Positions 25,701 to 35,041 of a stretch of DNA of 64,000 nucleotides are shown here, one piece after another (the stretch's first letter is position 1; each line of letters opens with the position of its first letter). A program made the translations under genes and the position numbers. The stretch is taken from assembly GCF_003729955.1 (NCBI RefSeq), contig NZ_RJTX01000004.1, positions 434,001 through 498,000 on the forward strand. The letters run 5' to 3'. The DNA is from Chryseobacterium daecheongense. GTDB lineage: Bacteria; Bacteroidota; Bacteroidia; Flavobacteriales; Weeksellaceae. The notes below the pieces were generated by a model, which saw nothing but the letters and a program-made list of their open reading frames with translations, was not told the DNA's origin and searched no databases.

Positions 25701-27545
25701 CTACTTTACTTCAACAAAGTTATTTTCCAAATTCACATCGGCAATTCTCTGACTAAAATCAATTCCTAACACCGCCAATTGTGATTTTGTGTACGGAATT
25801 GTTAAAGTATATTCTTTTTGCGTCCATGGCCAATATTCTACAGTCTTAAAGTCGCCATAGATATCTTTTTCCTTCCAGGTATGCGTCATATTCAACGGGA
25901 TCTGATACGTAATAACTTTTTTATCCGCAGTCATCACACTAAAATCGATCGGCATTGGAACCTGTCCGTTATTCACTAAAGTAATCGTTGTAGATTTAGT
26001 GTCATATTTCACATCCTTGATTCCGTAATCAATCGTTTTAGTTGTATTAATCCAGTAATGATGGAACCATTTCAGATCCATCCCGGAAACCTGTTGAGCA
26101 ATATGAAGGAAATCTCTGTCTGAAGGATGCTTCATACTCCACTGGTCATAATATTGTTTTAATGTTTCAGCAAGATTTTGCTCACCCATGATATATCCTA
26201 ACTGCACCAAATACAATTCTCCTTTCACATAGGTGGAATATGTATAGGCAGAACCGTTGTCATGGTGATCTCCCAGCCAAACTGCAGGTTCTTCAATTCC
26301 TTTCTTAATAAAATTCCTGTAAGCATTCAGGCTATTGGCAAAAGGATTCGGAAGCTGTTCTTTCGGAGGGAACAGCTGATTCATCACATAGTTTTCCGCA
26401 TAACTGGTGAAGCCTTCATCCATCCATGGGTGCATGCTTTCATTAGTAGCCAACATTTGCTGATACCATGAATGTGCCCCTTCATGAGCCATTAACCCCA
26501 TTAATCCTTCCATATCCTGAGCCTCTCCTAAGATCATGGTACACATTCCGTATTCCATTCCACCATCTCCACCTTGTATAAAAGCATATGTTGGATAAAC
26601 ATATTTCCCGAAATGAGAATTCATGATCTGGAAATACTTCGTCACATAAGGTTGAGCCTGCTCCCAAACTTTAGTCTTTTCATTATTTTGATATACTAAG
26701 AATACTTTCGGGCCTTCAGGAACATCAAAGCTTTTTACGATATAATCTCTGTCTGCGCTCCAGGCAAAATCGAGTATATTTTTAGCGGTCCATTTCCAAA
26801 CTGCCTTCTTGTCTTTTTCGGTTTTAATCTTAGCATTGGCATCATATCCTTTTACCTCTGTAGGATTTTGAAGAATTCCTCCGGCTCCCACAACATAATC
26901 TTTATTGATTTTAATAGTTACATCAAAATCAGAAAAGGGTGCATGAAATTCTCTTCCCACATAATCAAAAGTCGCCCAACCATCATAATCATATTCTGCA
27001 ATTTTCGGATACCATTGGGTCATCGTCATATCAACGCCTTCCTTGTTGTTTCTTCCGCTTCTTCTGATCTGCTGAGGAATTACCGCATCCCATTCCAGGG
27101 TAAAGATTGTTTTGGAATTAGGTTTAATAGGTTCGCTCAGATATACCTTCATAATGGTTTCCTGAATTTCATACTTCAGATTCTTTCCATTTTGCTTGAT
27201 CCAATGAATATTTTGGGCTCCTTCCTGATCTTTTGGAATGGACGCCAATCTTGAAACGCCTGCATTTTGTAATCTTGAGTCACCGTTCTTTCCTTGATTG
27301 CTTACTCTTTGGTCCATCATGGAATTAGGCTTAAAAGCATTCCAATATAAATGAAAATACACTACCTTCAGTTCATCCGGTGAGTTATTGGTATATTCTA
27401 AGGTTTGATTTCCTTGGTAAGTAAATTTTTCAGCATTGACATCAATATCCATCTTGTATTTCGCAGCCTGCTGATAATAAGGCGTCTGCTGTGCCTGAAA
27501 TTGTGAAATGATAAACGCAAATACGATTGCAACCGATTTTCTCAT
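25701..27545 (-). CDS. M1-family metallopeptidase, exported
   Basis: A zinc aminopeptidase-like protein of 614 residues with a signal peptide (MRKSVAIVFAFIISQFQAQ). The N-terminal beta domain typical of gluzincins is followed by the catalytic domain with HEGAH (HExxH, near residue 352), and about 20 residues on WMDEGFTSYAEN, whose Glu is the third zinc ligand. The GGDGGMEYGMCT stretch just before is the substrate-binding GxMEN-like motif. It probably trims peptides in the periplasm or at the surface for nutrition. No T9SS sorting domain is seen, so the periplasm is likelier. It is a single gene, ending at the terminator shared with the GG-leader peptide. Confidence 0.9.
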   Translation of the reverse strand: MRKSVAIVFAFIISQFQAQQTPYYQQAAKYKMDIDVNAEKFTYQGNQTLEYTNNSPDELKVVYFHLYWNAFKPNSMMDQRVSNQGKNGDSRLQNAGVSRLASIPKDQEGAQNIHWIKQNGKNLKYEIQETIMKVYLSEPIKPNSKTIFTLEWDAVIPQQIRRSGRNNKEGVDMTMTQWYPKIAEYDYDGWATFDYVGREFHAPFSDFDVTIKINKDYVVGAGGILQNPTEVKGYDANAKIKTEKDKKAVWKWTAKNILDFAWSADRDYIVKSFDVPEGPKVFLVYQNNEKTKVWEQAQPYVTKYFQIMNSHFGKYVYPTYAFIQGGDGGMEYGMCTMILGEAQDMEGLMGLMAHEGAHSWYQQMLATNESMHPWMDEGFTSYAENYVMNQLFPPKEQLPNPFANSLNAYRNFIKKGIEEPAVWLGDHHDNGSAYTYSTYVKGELYLVQLGYIMGEQNLAETLKQYYDQWSMKHPSDRDFLHIAQQVSGMDLKWFHHYWINTTKTIDYGIKDVKYDTKSTTITLVNNGQVPMPIDFSVMTADKKVITYQIPLNMTHTWKEKDIYGDFKTVEYWPWTQKEYTLTIPYTKSQLAVLGIDFSQRIADVNLENNFVEVK

Positions 27546-27732
27546 TTAAAATTTATTTTTTCTAAAGGTAATAATTTATACAGAATGCTCAAAAGTTGAA
27601 TTATTGTAAGAATTCATGTTTTTAGATAAGCTGTATGTTATATAATTAAATTTTATTTTTCTCACAGATTTGGTAGATCGGGCAGACTTTTTTTTAACGG
27701 AATAATCATCTACTTAATCTGCTAGAACTAAA

Positions 27733-27772
27733 AAAAATAAAACCTCAAACATTCACGTTGAGGTTTCTATTT
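27733..27772 (-). terminator. Terminator downstream of the 27.8-29.5 kb gene
   Basis: AAACCTCAA (27740-27748) pairs with TTGAGGTTT (27758-27766). On the minus strand it is followed by a T-rich tail. The rest of the 249-bp gap 27546-27794 shows nothing beyond AT-rich sequence. Confidence 0.7.
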
Positions 27773-27794
27773 TATATTGCTATATTGTTAAAGA

Positions 27795-29483
27795 TTATTT
27801 CTTAGCAATTTGCTTTTTCCCGCTTTCCAAAATCTTTTCAAGGATTCTTAACGTGATCAGATATGTTGGTTTTACTCCTGTAAGTCCTAATCCTCCTGAA
27901 GAAAGCGTACTTCCTGTTTCCAACGGATTATCTGAAGCATAATAGGCATACATCACAAACAGATCCGGTGAAATATGGTGTCTGATTTTAGAAGCTACCT
28001 GGATGGCTTTCTGATAATGAGCCCCTTCCATTTCAAGACCAATAGCTTTCCAGGAAGTATTCATAAAATAGGAAAGAATATCCCTGTTCTGAAGTGAAGT
28101 TCCTAAAACCGTAATCATAGATCCTTCGAAAGCTCTTAATTCATCATCCTTAAAATCTTCCAATGATAAAGCATTTTCAAAAGGATAATTGTCTGCGGTA
28201 CCTTCAAAGATATGAGAAGTAGGAATCATAATATCTCCTTTTCCTCCTGCAAGAATTCCTGCTTTCCCCATGATGGAAACCGATTTTACTTTCATCATAT
28301 AGACTTCTCCCTGATGCTCAAATGGCCTCAATAATTCATCCATTATCTCAAACGCCTGTTCTCCGAAAGCATAATCGAAAACCATAATCACATCATCTCC
28401 ATTAAACTTAATATGTCCGAATGGTGTGTTTTTCAAATCTGTTTTGCCTAAGTCAATGATCTGAACGTCTATATTGCTTCCGCTCTTATCATTAATATAG
28501 ATCAATCCTTCATCCAACGCATATTTTGAAACCTTATCACGAAGGTCTTTTTTGTTGGAGATATCTTCATAAAGCTTATAATCTACCTCTTTCGTCTGCT
28601 TCTTTTTAAGAGCATCATTGGCATACAGCATGTTTTTTACCGAATGCATATTGGCAGAAATAATATGAAGCGGACGCATATGAAGATTGTTTTCAAATAA
28701 AACTTCTTTCACTTTGTTCGCCCATTTTTCACCGAAATAGTGGTGCCCTACTCTTTCTTTTAATATAGCACTGAAATGAATTTCTCTTTCTCTCGTCTGC
28801 TTGGCATCTTCTAAACTCACTTTTCCTAAGTTGTAAATGATTTTAAACAAACGATCCGGATTGTTATCATCCCCGAAAGTATTGTAGGCATTCAACGTTT
28901 CATCAAACGTTCTTCCTATTAAAGAGGAAAGGTGAATAAGCGCTACTTCTTTTTCTCTTCTGCTGAATTTCTTTTCGCCTTTTACTACTTCTTCAATGAT
29001 TTTAAAAGCACGGGTTGGCTTCCAATTCTCTTCCTGGATAAAAGCCAGATTACGTACTTTATCTGCCTCTATAAATAAGAAGGTAAGGTGAGTAAGAATG
29101 TCATAGATTTCCGAACGCCCCAAAAGAACCTCAATATTCATCTGGTGTTCATCTATTCTATAACAGTTTCTTCTTCTCTTTTTAGGTACAATAGGTTCGA
29201 AACTTCCTTTATCAAATCCTTCATCTGAAGTAAGATGAATAAAAGCGCATTCCTCAATCCCTTCCGGAAGCCTGTCTAACACATACATCAAACCATCCAG
29301 CTCCAATTTATTTGGAACATTCATGGTACCGTAAATTTCCGGATTGATGGTTTTCAACAAGCTTCTGATACTTTCTCCTGAAACACCGGCGGGTTTAAAA
29401 AAACCTCTGTAAAAGAGGTGTCTCATAGAAATATACAATCTTTCAATTGCTTCCGTTGTTTCTCTTGCTCTGGAATTTGTCAT
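27795..29483 (-). CDS. Conserved Bacteroidota protein with phosphorylase-like C-terminus (DUF6909-like)
   Basis: I recognise this only as a Bacteroidota-type protein, tentatively DUF6909. It has no signal peptide or membrane segment, so it is cytoplasmic. The first 330 residues are helical and charged. The last 200 contain GKAGILAGGKGDIMIPTSH, then ITVLGTSLQNRD and IGLEMEGAHYQKAI, a Met-Glu arrangement like that of nucleoside phosphorylases and MTA/SAH nucleosidases. A ribosyl or purine substrate is thus possible. The frame is open from 29528, but a -7 element at 29506-29499 lies between that ATG and the one at 29483, so translation should start at MTNSRARETTEAIERLY (562 aa). It is divergent from glutamine synthetase III. 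Confidence 0.65.
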   Translation of the reverse strand: MTNSRARETTEAIERLYISMRHLFYRGFFKPAGVSGESIRSLLKTINPEIYGTMNVPNKLELDGLMYVLDRLPEGIEECAFIHLTSDEGFDKGSFEPIVPKKRRRNCYRIDEHQMNIEVLLGRSEIYDILTHLTFLFIEADKVRNLAFIQEENWKPTRAFKIIEEVVKGEKKFSRREKEVALIHLSSLIGRTFDETLNAYNTFGDDNNPDRLFKIIYNLGKVSLEDAKQTREREIHFSAILKERVGHHYFGEKWANKVKEVLFENNLHMRPLHIISANMHSVKNMLYANDALKKKQTKEVDYKLYEDISNKKDLRDKVSKYALDEGLIYINDKSGSNIDVQIIDLGKTDLKNTPFGHIKFNGDDVIMVFDYAFGEQAFEIMDELLRPFEHQGEVYMMKVKSVSIMGKAGILAGGKGDIMIPTSHIFEGTADNYPFENALSLEDFKDDELRAFEGSMITVLGTSLQNRDILSYFMNTSWKAIGLEMEGAHYQKAIQVASKIRHHISPDLFVMYAYYASDNPLETGSTLSSGGLGLTGVKPTYLITLRILEKILESGKKQIAKK

Positions 29484-29498
29484 AAAATAAATTTCACA

Positions 29499-29506
29499 CA
29501 AATATA
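29499..29506 (-). promoter_or_regulatory. -7 element of the DUF6909-like gene
   Basis: TATATTTG on the minus strand, 16 bp before the ATG at 29483. It excludes the upstream ATG at 29528 as start. Confidence 0.55.
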
Positions 29507-29707
29507 CAAAATCTCCCGCCAACTTCACGTTAAGTATCTTTTAATAAGAGATTTAACATAATATCAAAATCTTATGCTTATATTTATAATCTGCAATGTA
29601 AAATATCATATCTGAACATATCTGCACGCTTTAAATTCAATTTTACAACCAATACCCCTGTTTAAAAAAGTTAAACCACAGTTTAAATTTAAAATTTTCA
29701 ATGATAC

Positions 29708-29760
29708 CCCTAAAATTTTTAGGGTTAAAATATTTTGAATTCATTTTTTTCGTAAATTTG
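29708..29760 (+). promoter_or_regulatory. Glutamine synthetase III promoter with perfect palindrome
   Basis: TAAATTTG (29753-29760) is the -7 element, with TTG (29735-29737) upstream. CCCTAAAA-T-TTTTAGGG (29708-29724) is a perfect 8-bp dyad centred about 37 bp before the -7 element, a plausible activator or repressor site for nitrogen control. Confidence 0.55.
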
Positions 29761-29782
29761 CCCAGTAAAAATTAACCTTATT

Positions 29783-31978
29783 ATGTCAACTTTAAGATTC
29801 AAAGCGTTAGAAACCTTACCATTCAAGGACTTTAGAAGAGACAACTCTGTTGAGGTTCCTGCTAAATTATCAGAATTATTCTGTCAGAATGTTTTCTCTG
29901 AAGAAACTATGAGAGAATATTTAACGAAGGAAGCATTCCAGTCTATTATGGATGCTATCAAAAAAGGAACTAAAATCCAAAGACACATTGCAGATCAGGT
30001 AGCTGTAGCTATGAAAGATTGGGCAATGAGCAAAGGAGTAACTCACTATACTCACTGGTTTCAGCCTTTGACAGGAAGTACTGCGGAAAAGCACGATTCA
30101 TTCTTTACTCCGATTGAAGGAGGAAGAGCTATTGAAAGATTCAGCGGAGGCATGCTTATCCAGCAAGAGCCGGACGCATCTTCTTTCCCGAACGGAGGAA
30201 TCAGAAATACTTTCGAGGCAAGAGGTTATACAGCTTGGGACCCTACATCTCCGGCTTTCATTATGGGAACTACTCTTTGTATTCCTTCTATCTTCATCTC
30301 TTACACCGGAGAAACTTTAGATTATAAAGCACCTCTTTTAAGAGCTTTGAACGCGGTAGACGAAGCTGCAACCAGCGTTATGCAGTATTTTGATAAAAAT
30401 GTAACAAAAGTAACTCCTACTTTAGGATGGGAGCAGGAATATTTCTTGGTTGATTCAGCATTATACCAATCCCGTCCGGATTTAGTATTAACCGGTAAAA
30501 CATTATTAGGACATTCTCCTGCAAAAGGACAGCAATTGGATGACCACTATTTCGGTTCTATTCCTACAAGGGTAATGAACTTCATGAAGGAATTGGAAAT
30601 CGAATGTATGAAATTGGGGATTCCTGTAACAACAAGACATAACGAGGTAGCTCCCAACCAGTTTGAGCTGGCTCCAATGTTTGAAGAGGTAAACGTTGCA
30701 GTAGACCACAACTCTTTATTGATGGACATCATGGCGAGAGTTGCTCACAAACACCATTTTCACATCTTATTCCACGAGAAGCCATTCGCGGGGGTAAACG
30801 GAAGTGGAAAACACAACAACTGGTCTCTTGCTACGGATACAGGTGAAAACTTGTTGAGTCCTGGAAAAAACCCTAAGAAAAACTTACAGTTCTTAACGTT
30901 CTTCGTGAATACAATTAAAGCTGTTCATGAATATGCAGATCTTTTAAGAGCAAGTATCGCTTCTGCAAGTAACGATCACAGATTAGGTGCTAATGAAGCT
31001 CCACCGGCAATTATTTCTGTATTCATCGGAAGCCAGTTATTCAGTGTTTTGGAAGAGCTTGAGAAAGTAACCAACGGGAAATTATCTCCTGAAGAAAAAA
31101 CTGAATTAAAATTAAATGTAGTTGGAAAAATCCCTGAAATCCTTTTGGATAACACAGATAGAAACAGAACTTCTCCATTTGCCTTTACAGGGAATAAATT
31201 TGAGATCAGAGCGGTAGGATCTTCTGCTAACTGTGCTGAAGCAATGACGGTAATGAATACCATTGCAGCCAAACAGTTAAATGATTTCAAAAAAGAAGTG
31301 GATGCCCTTATTGAAAAAGGACTGAAAAAAGATGAAGCTATTTTCAACATATTGAGAGAGTACATCAAGCAGTCTAAAAATATTATGTTTGAAGGAGACG
31401 GATATTCTGATGACTGGGCAAAAGAAGCTAAGAAAAGAGGATTGAACAATTTAAAAACCACTCCTGAAGCTTTGAAGCAGGAAATGGACAAGAAATTCCT
31501 TGATCTTTATGAAGAAATTGGGGTATTTACCCATAGAGAAGTTGAAGCAAGAAACGAGATCAAATTAGAGAAATATTCTACTGTTATCGATATTGAAGCA
31601 AGAGTTTTAAGTGATATCGCAAGAAACCACATTATTCCTTCGGCTTTAAATTATCAGAACAGATTAATTGAAAACGTTAAAGGCCTTAAAGAAATTTTTG
31701 GAGATAAAGAATTCAAGGCATTGGCAAAAGAGCAAATGAGCTTAATTGCGAGTATTTCTGAAAATGTTTCCAAAATCAAATTGGGTGTAGAAGACCTGAT
31801 TAAAGCAAGAGAAGCTGCAAAAGCGGTGTCTGACAGCCAAAAGCAAGCGGAAGCTTATTGTAATAAAGTAAAACCTCATTTTGATGTAATCAGAGAAGCT
31901 TCTGATGATCTTGAAATGATGGTGGATGACGAGCTTTGGCCAATGACAAAATATAGAGAAATGTTATTTACAAAATAA
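29783..31978 (+). CDS. glnN: Glutamine synthetase type III
   Basis: ATP-dependent condensation of glutamate and ammonia. At 731 residues it is much longer than type I enzymes and matches GSIII, the form common in Bacteroidota. Characteristic stretches are THWFQPLTGSTAEKHDSF, GWEQEYFLVD (metal-binding Glu), TTRHNEVAPNQFELAP and GSGKHNNWSLATD. It forms a double-ring dodecamer in studied members. A promoter with a perfect palindrome lies upstream and a strong terminator follows, so it is monocistronic. Regulation by nitrogen supply is likely but inferred. Confidence 0.97.
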   Translation: MSTLRFKALETLPFKDFRRDNSVEVPAKLSELFCQNVFSEETMREYLTKEAFQSIMDAIKKGTKIQRHIADQVAVAMKDWAMSKGVTHYTHWFQPLTGSTAEKHDSFFTPIEGGRAIERFSGGMLIQQEPDASSFPNGGIRNTFEARGYTAWDPTSPAFIMGTTLCIPSIFISYTGETLDYKAPLLRALNAVDEAATSVMQYFDKNVTKVTPTLGWEQEYFLVDSALYQSRPDLVLTGKTLLGHSPAKGQQLDDHYFGSIPTRVMNFMKELEIECMKLGIPVTTRHNEVAPNQFELAPMFEEVNVAVDHNSLLMDIMARVAHKHHFHILFHEKPFAGVNGSGKHNNWSLATDTGENLLSPGKNPKKNLQFLTFFVNTIKAVHEYADLLRASIASASNDHRLGANEAPPAIISVFIGSQLFSVLEELEKVTNGKLSPEEKTELKLNVVGKIPEILLDNTDRNRTSPFAFTGNKFEIRAVGSSANCAEAMTVMNTIAAKQLNDFKKEVDALIEKGLKKDEAIFNILREYIKQSKNIMFEGDGYSDDWAKEAKKRGLNNLKTTPEALKQEMDKKFLDLYEEIGVFTHREVEARNEIKLEKYSTVIDIEARVLSDIARNHIIPSALNYQNRLIENVKGLKEIFGDKEFKALAKEQMSLIASISENVSKIKLGVEDLIKAREAAKAVSDSQKQAEAYCNKVKPHFDVIREASDDLEMMVDDELWPMTKYREMLFTK

Positions 31979-32003
31979 CAGCTGTAAAAGTTCCATATTA
32001 GTG

Positions 32004-32034
32004 AAACTCTCCGGAAAACCGGAGAGTTTTTTTT
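32004..32034 (+). terminator. Strong terminator of glnN
   Basis: AAACTCTCCGG (32004-32014), AAAA loop, CCGGAGAGTTT (32019-32029), then a T run. Confidence 0.9.
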
Positions 32035-32124
32035 GTTTTATTAACAAGGGTGAAAATTGGAGTTTTAAAACTAAGATGCCCTTTAATAAAGGAAAAGCGA
32101 TTTATTTTGTTAAAAAATCTTAAT

Positions 32125-32258
32125 AAAAAAAAACCGCAGCCTACCAAAAAAGGGGCATTGCGGTTTGTTTTTCTTTAACATACCTAAATAATATGTTAAA
32201 ATGTGTTAAAATAAGAACCTGATAATAATCATATCTGGGGTCTTTTTCTCGGAATCTC
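32125..32258. promoter_or_regulatory. Second hairpin and operator-like dyad before the NlpC/P60 gene
   Basis: The 340-bp gap 31979-32318 holds, after the glnN terminator, a hairpin AAACCGCA...TGCGGTTT (about 32130-32165). On the minus strand it ends in a long T run, so it can terminate leftward transcription or a small RNA. Then TTTAACATA-N9-TATGTTAAA (32174-32200), a perfect 9-bp dyad, is followed by a third half-site (32204-32210). The dyad is about 60 bp before the -7 element and is a candidate operator. Confidence 0.45.
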
Positions 32259-32266
32259 TACTTTTG
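32259..32266 (+). promoter_or_regulatory. -7 element of the NlpC/P60 gene
   Basis: TACTTTTG, a perfect TAnnTTTG, 52 bp before the ATG. Confidence 0.6.
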
Positions 32267-32318
32267 TAATGCCTTTGAAAATAAATATTCCTTATTTAAC
32301 ACGGATAATCAAATATAT

Positions 32319-33029
32319 ATGAAGAAAAGAGTTTTGTTTTATTTAGTTGCTTTTGTGTCTACGATGTCGTTACAATCTTGTGTTACCAACTATGTAGTTT
32401 CAAAACCAGCAACATACACTAAAGAATACAAAACAGATGCCAAACTAGCTTCTATCGACAACAAGAAAATGGAGCAGGATAAGCAGAGATTGATCGATTC
32501 ATTTCTTGCTGAAAAGGCAGCTTCTTTAGCGAACGCAAAAAATTCCATTAAAAATTCTGAGATCGCCAAAGCGATCAAATACAATAAAACCATCGATAAT
32601 ATCTTATCTGAAGCAGCAACTTACCTTGGAACTCCTTACAGATATGGAGGAACTACAAGAAACGGTATAGATTGTTCTGCTTTTGTTCTTTCTGTATTCG
32701 GTGCCGCAGCAGGTCTTAGCTTACCAAGAGTAGCCGCTTCTCAGGCTCAGGAAGGAGAAAGAATTGAGAAAAGCAACCTTCAGAAAGGTGATTTGGTCTT
32801 CTTTTCTCACGGAAGAAGAATTTCTCACGTAGGTATTGTAGAAAGTGTTTCTGAAGACGGTGAGGTAAAATTCATCCATGCAGCAACTTCTAAAGGCGTA
32901 ATGATCTCTTCATTGAATGATTCTTATTGGGGCCCTAAATACAGATTTGCCAAGAGAGTGATCAATGAGAACGGAGATGCTTACAACAACTTAGCTGCAA
33001 CAACAGCTACAACTTCAACAAGTTTTTAA
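32319..33029 (+). CDS. NlpC/P60 (C40) peptidoglycan hydrolase lipoprotein
   Basis: A 236-residue lipoprotein: signal with lipobox LQSC (Cys21), a lysine-rich linker to about residue 95, then the C40 papain-like domain. The catalytic triad is visible: Cys119 in NGIDCSAFV, His170 in ISHVGIV and His187 in FIHAAT. Such enzymes (Spr/MepS-like) cut stem peptides or cross-links in the cell wall, anchored in a membrane facing the periplasm. It has its own promoter with a dyad upstream and a terminator downstream. It resembles the growth-related endopeptidases rather than an effector. Confidence 0.92.
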   Translation: MKKRVLFYLVAFVSTMSLQSCVTNYVVSKPATYTKEYKTDAKLASIDNKKMEQDKQRLIDSFLAEKAASLANAKNSIKNSEIAKAIKYNKTIDNILSEAATYLGTPYRYGGTTRNGIDCSAFVLSVFGAAAGLSLPRVAASQAQEGERIEKSNLQKGDLVFFSHGRRISHVGIVESVSEDGEVKFIHAATSKGVMISSLNDSYWGPKYRFAKRVINENGDAYNNLAATTATTSTSF

Positions 33030-33054
33030 TTTTAAATAATTGATTTAAATAATG

Positions 33055-33083
33055 AAGCCATCAAAAATTTTGATGGCTTTTTT
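33055..33083 (+). terminator. Terminator of the NlpC/P60 gene
   Basis: AAGCCATCAAAA pairs with TTTTGATGGCTT, followed by TTTT. A short-loop, strong stem. Confidence 0.85.
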
Positions 33084-33149
33084 ATTATAAGTTAACCGCT
33101 CCGGAGATTCCCGATTCCTCAACATGATATTGAAGAGACATCATGCGGT

Positions 33150-33725
33150 TTATTTCTCAAGTTCTATATCAAGCTTATACAAGAGTCCCTGAATCTCAGA
33201 AAGGGAGAATTTAGCCTTTTTAAGACGATTGGTTGCCGGATCTATGGAATAATTGAAAGAGGTCCTTAAATCTGCCTTTTCAAGATTAGTATTTTCGAAA
33301 ACAGCTCCGCTTAAATCACAATTATGGAACACAGCATTCGAAAGGTCACATTCTTCAAAATCAACCTCAATCAATTTTGAATTTTTAAATGGTATCTTTT
33401 TAAGAGAAGATTTATAAAAGCTGGAATTGTTTAATGAACATCCGTCAAATGTAAAAGAAAGTCCAAATTCATTGCAATCATTAAACGAAAGCCCTAACAT
33501 TTTACAATCCTTAAAATGTACATCCCTGAAAGCCGTTTTTAAAAGTTTAGCAAGGCTTACATTACACCCGATGAATTCACACTCGGTAAATTTAAATCCG
33601 GAGAAATCGGCCTGCTCAAAACAGCAGTTTTTAAAAGTACAATTTTCATATTCTCCTTTTTCCAGCGGATGTTGGGCAAAATCCGTATTCTCAAAATTTT
33701 GCTCTGAAATATAAGCTTCTTTCAT
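33150..33725 (-). CDS. Pentapeptide-repeat protein
   Basis: 191 residues built largely of A(D/N)LXX-type pentapeptides, for example FTECEFIGCNVSLAKLLKT and CDLSNAVFHNCDLSGAVFEN, forming a right-handed beta helix. The last 40 residues (NYSIDPATNRLKKAKFS) cap it. Some relatives (Qnr, MfpA, McbG) mimic DNA and protect gyrase. This protein is shorter than Qnr (about 218 aa) and lacks its C-terminal sequence, so a quinolone role should not be assumed. Cytoplasmic. It stands alone just downstream of rodA on the same strand, with an 86-bp gap. Confidence 0.85.
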   Translation of the reverse strand: MKEAYISEQNFENTDFAQHPLEKGEYENCTFKNCCFEQADFSGFKFTECEFIGCNVSLAKLLKTAFRDVHFKDCKMLGLSFNDCNEFGLSFTFDGCSLNNSSFYKSSLKKIPFKNSKLIEVDFEECDLSNAVFHNCDLSGAVFENTNLEKADLRTSFNYSIDPATNRLKKAKFSLSEIQGLLYKLDIELEK

Positions 33726-33811
33726 ATTGTATGTTTTTGTGTCATTGTATAATATCTGATACAGCTCCTTTTACAATCAGTAAGATTAATAGAATCCCAT
33801 CTGTGATGAGG

Positions 33812-35041
33812 TTACACCAAGCTGTTTTTATCCGAGTAGTTTAATTTAAAGAAAATAAAAGTCATGATAGAGAAAGCAAGTAAAGAACTTCCTCCATAAC
33901 TAAAGTAAGGCAATGGAATACCAACAGTTGGAAAAAGCCCCATAACCATCCCTAAATTGATCGAAAAGTGCATTAACAGGATCGAGGCAAAGCAATATCC
34001 AAAAACACGATTAAAAGTAGACTTCTGTCTTTCTGCGAGATAATAGATCCTCCCAATATAAATCATGTAACAAAGAATCAGGACAGCACTTCCAACAAAT
34101 CCCCATTCTTCCCCTACTGTACAGAAAATATAGTCAGTTTCCTGTTCGGGTACAAATTTACCCTGGGTAACGGAACCTTCGCGATATCCTTTCCCTAAAA
34201 GTCCGCCAGAGCCGATTGCTGTTTTGGAATATAACAAGTTATATCCGGAAGTATCTCTGAACGCTTTTTCTCCCTTATAGAGAACTTCAATTCTTTCTCT
34301 CTGGTGTTTGGGAAGCTTTTCTAAAACATACGGAGAAGCAAAAGCTAATCCGCATAATATAATAATGGACCCCACAATCCCTGAGATAGAGATCACATTC
34401 CAAGACATTTTGTAATAATTCATGGCAATCCATCCACCTGCAATCAATACTATCGTTATGACCACATAAATAGGATTAACCGCTAAAGAAACCAGAAATA
34501 CTCCTGCAAACAGGAAACCAATTCCAAATAACAATCCGCTTAATCCTTCTCTATACAATGCTATGAAGAATGCTATGAAAACCAACATGGAACCTACATC
34601 CGGAATTGCCAATACTACAGCTGCCGGAATTCCAATAATCGCTAAAGAAGTCCAAAGAGATTTTTTGTTACTCAGGTTAAAATCCGGCCCGGAAACATAG
34701 TTCGCCAGCATAAGTGCAGTTCCTATTTTGGCAAATTCAACGGGCTGCATGGTAAAGCTTCCGAACTTATACCAGTTTTTCTGTCCCAAAATTTCTTTAC
34801 CAAACGGGAAAAGACCGATCAATAATAAGACACCGCCGATATAAAAAATACCCGCCATATTTTCGAAGAATTTACTTCTTCCCACAAAAATGATCAGCCC
34901 TACAAAAAGGGAAATACAGAAGAATATCAGCTGTTTTTCTCCAAGCTTCTGATCTACACTATAAATATTGGCAATCGCAAAAGTGCAAAGCAGGAAATAT
35001 AAGCCAAGACCTATTTTATCTAATCCTTCCGTCCATTTCAT
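33812..35041 (-). CDS. rodA: RodA, SEDS peptidoglycan glycosyltransferase
   Basis: A 409-residue polytopic SEDS protein that polymerises glycan strands for cell elongation together with PBP2. Family motifs are visible: FGKEILGQKNWYKFG, QPVEFAKIGTALMLANY, the conserved QETDYIFCTVGEEWGFVG and PTVGIPLPYFSYGGSSLL near the C-terminus. Its start overlaps the end of the PBP2 gene by 4 bp (ATGA), the last step of the mreB-mreC-mreD-mrdA-rodA operon. Confidence 0.96.
   Translation of the reverse strand: MKWTEGLDKIGLGLYFLLCTFAIANIYSVDQKLGEKQLIFFCISLFVGLIIFVGRSKFFENMAGIFYIGGVLLLIGLFPFGKEILGQKNWYKFGSFTMQPVEFAKIGTALMLANYVSGPDFNLSNKKSLWTSLAIIGIPAAVVLAIPDVGSMLVFIAFFIALYREGLSGLLFGIGFLFAGVFLVSLAVNPIYVVITIVLIAGGWIAMNYYKMSWNVISISGIVGSIIILCGLAFASPYVLEKLPKHQRERIEVLYKGEKAFRDTSGYNLLYSKTAIGSGGLLGKGYREGSVTQGKFVPEQETDYIFCTVGEEWGFVGSAVLILCYMIYIGRIYYLAERQKSTFNRVFGYCFASILLMHFSINLGMVMGLFPTVGIPLPYFSYGGSSLLAFSIMTFIFFKLNYSDKNSLV

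Noticed and set aside
33150..33725. Qnr-type quinolone-resistance gene
   Set aside because: Pentapeptide repeats are present, but the protein is shorter and lacks Qnr-specific loops and C-terminus.
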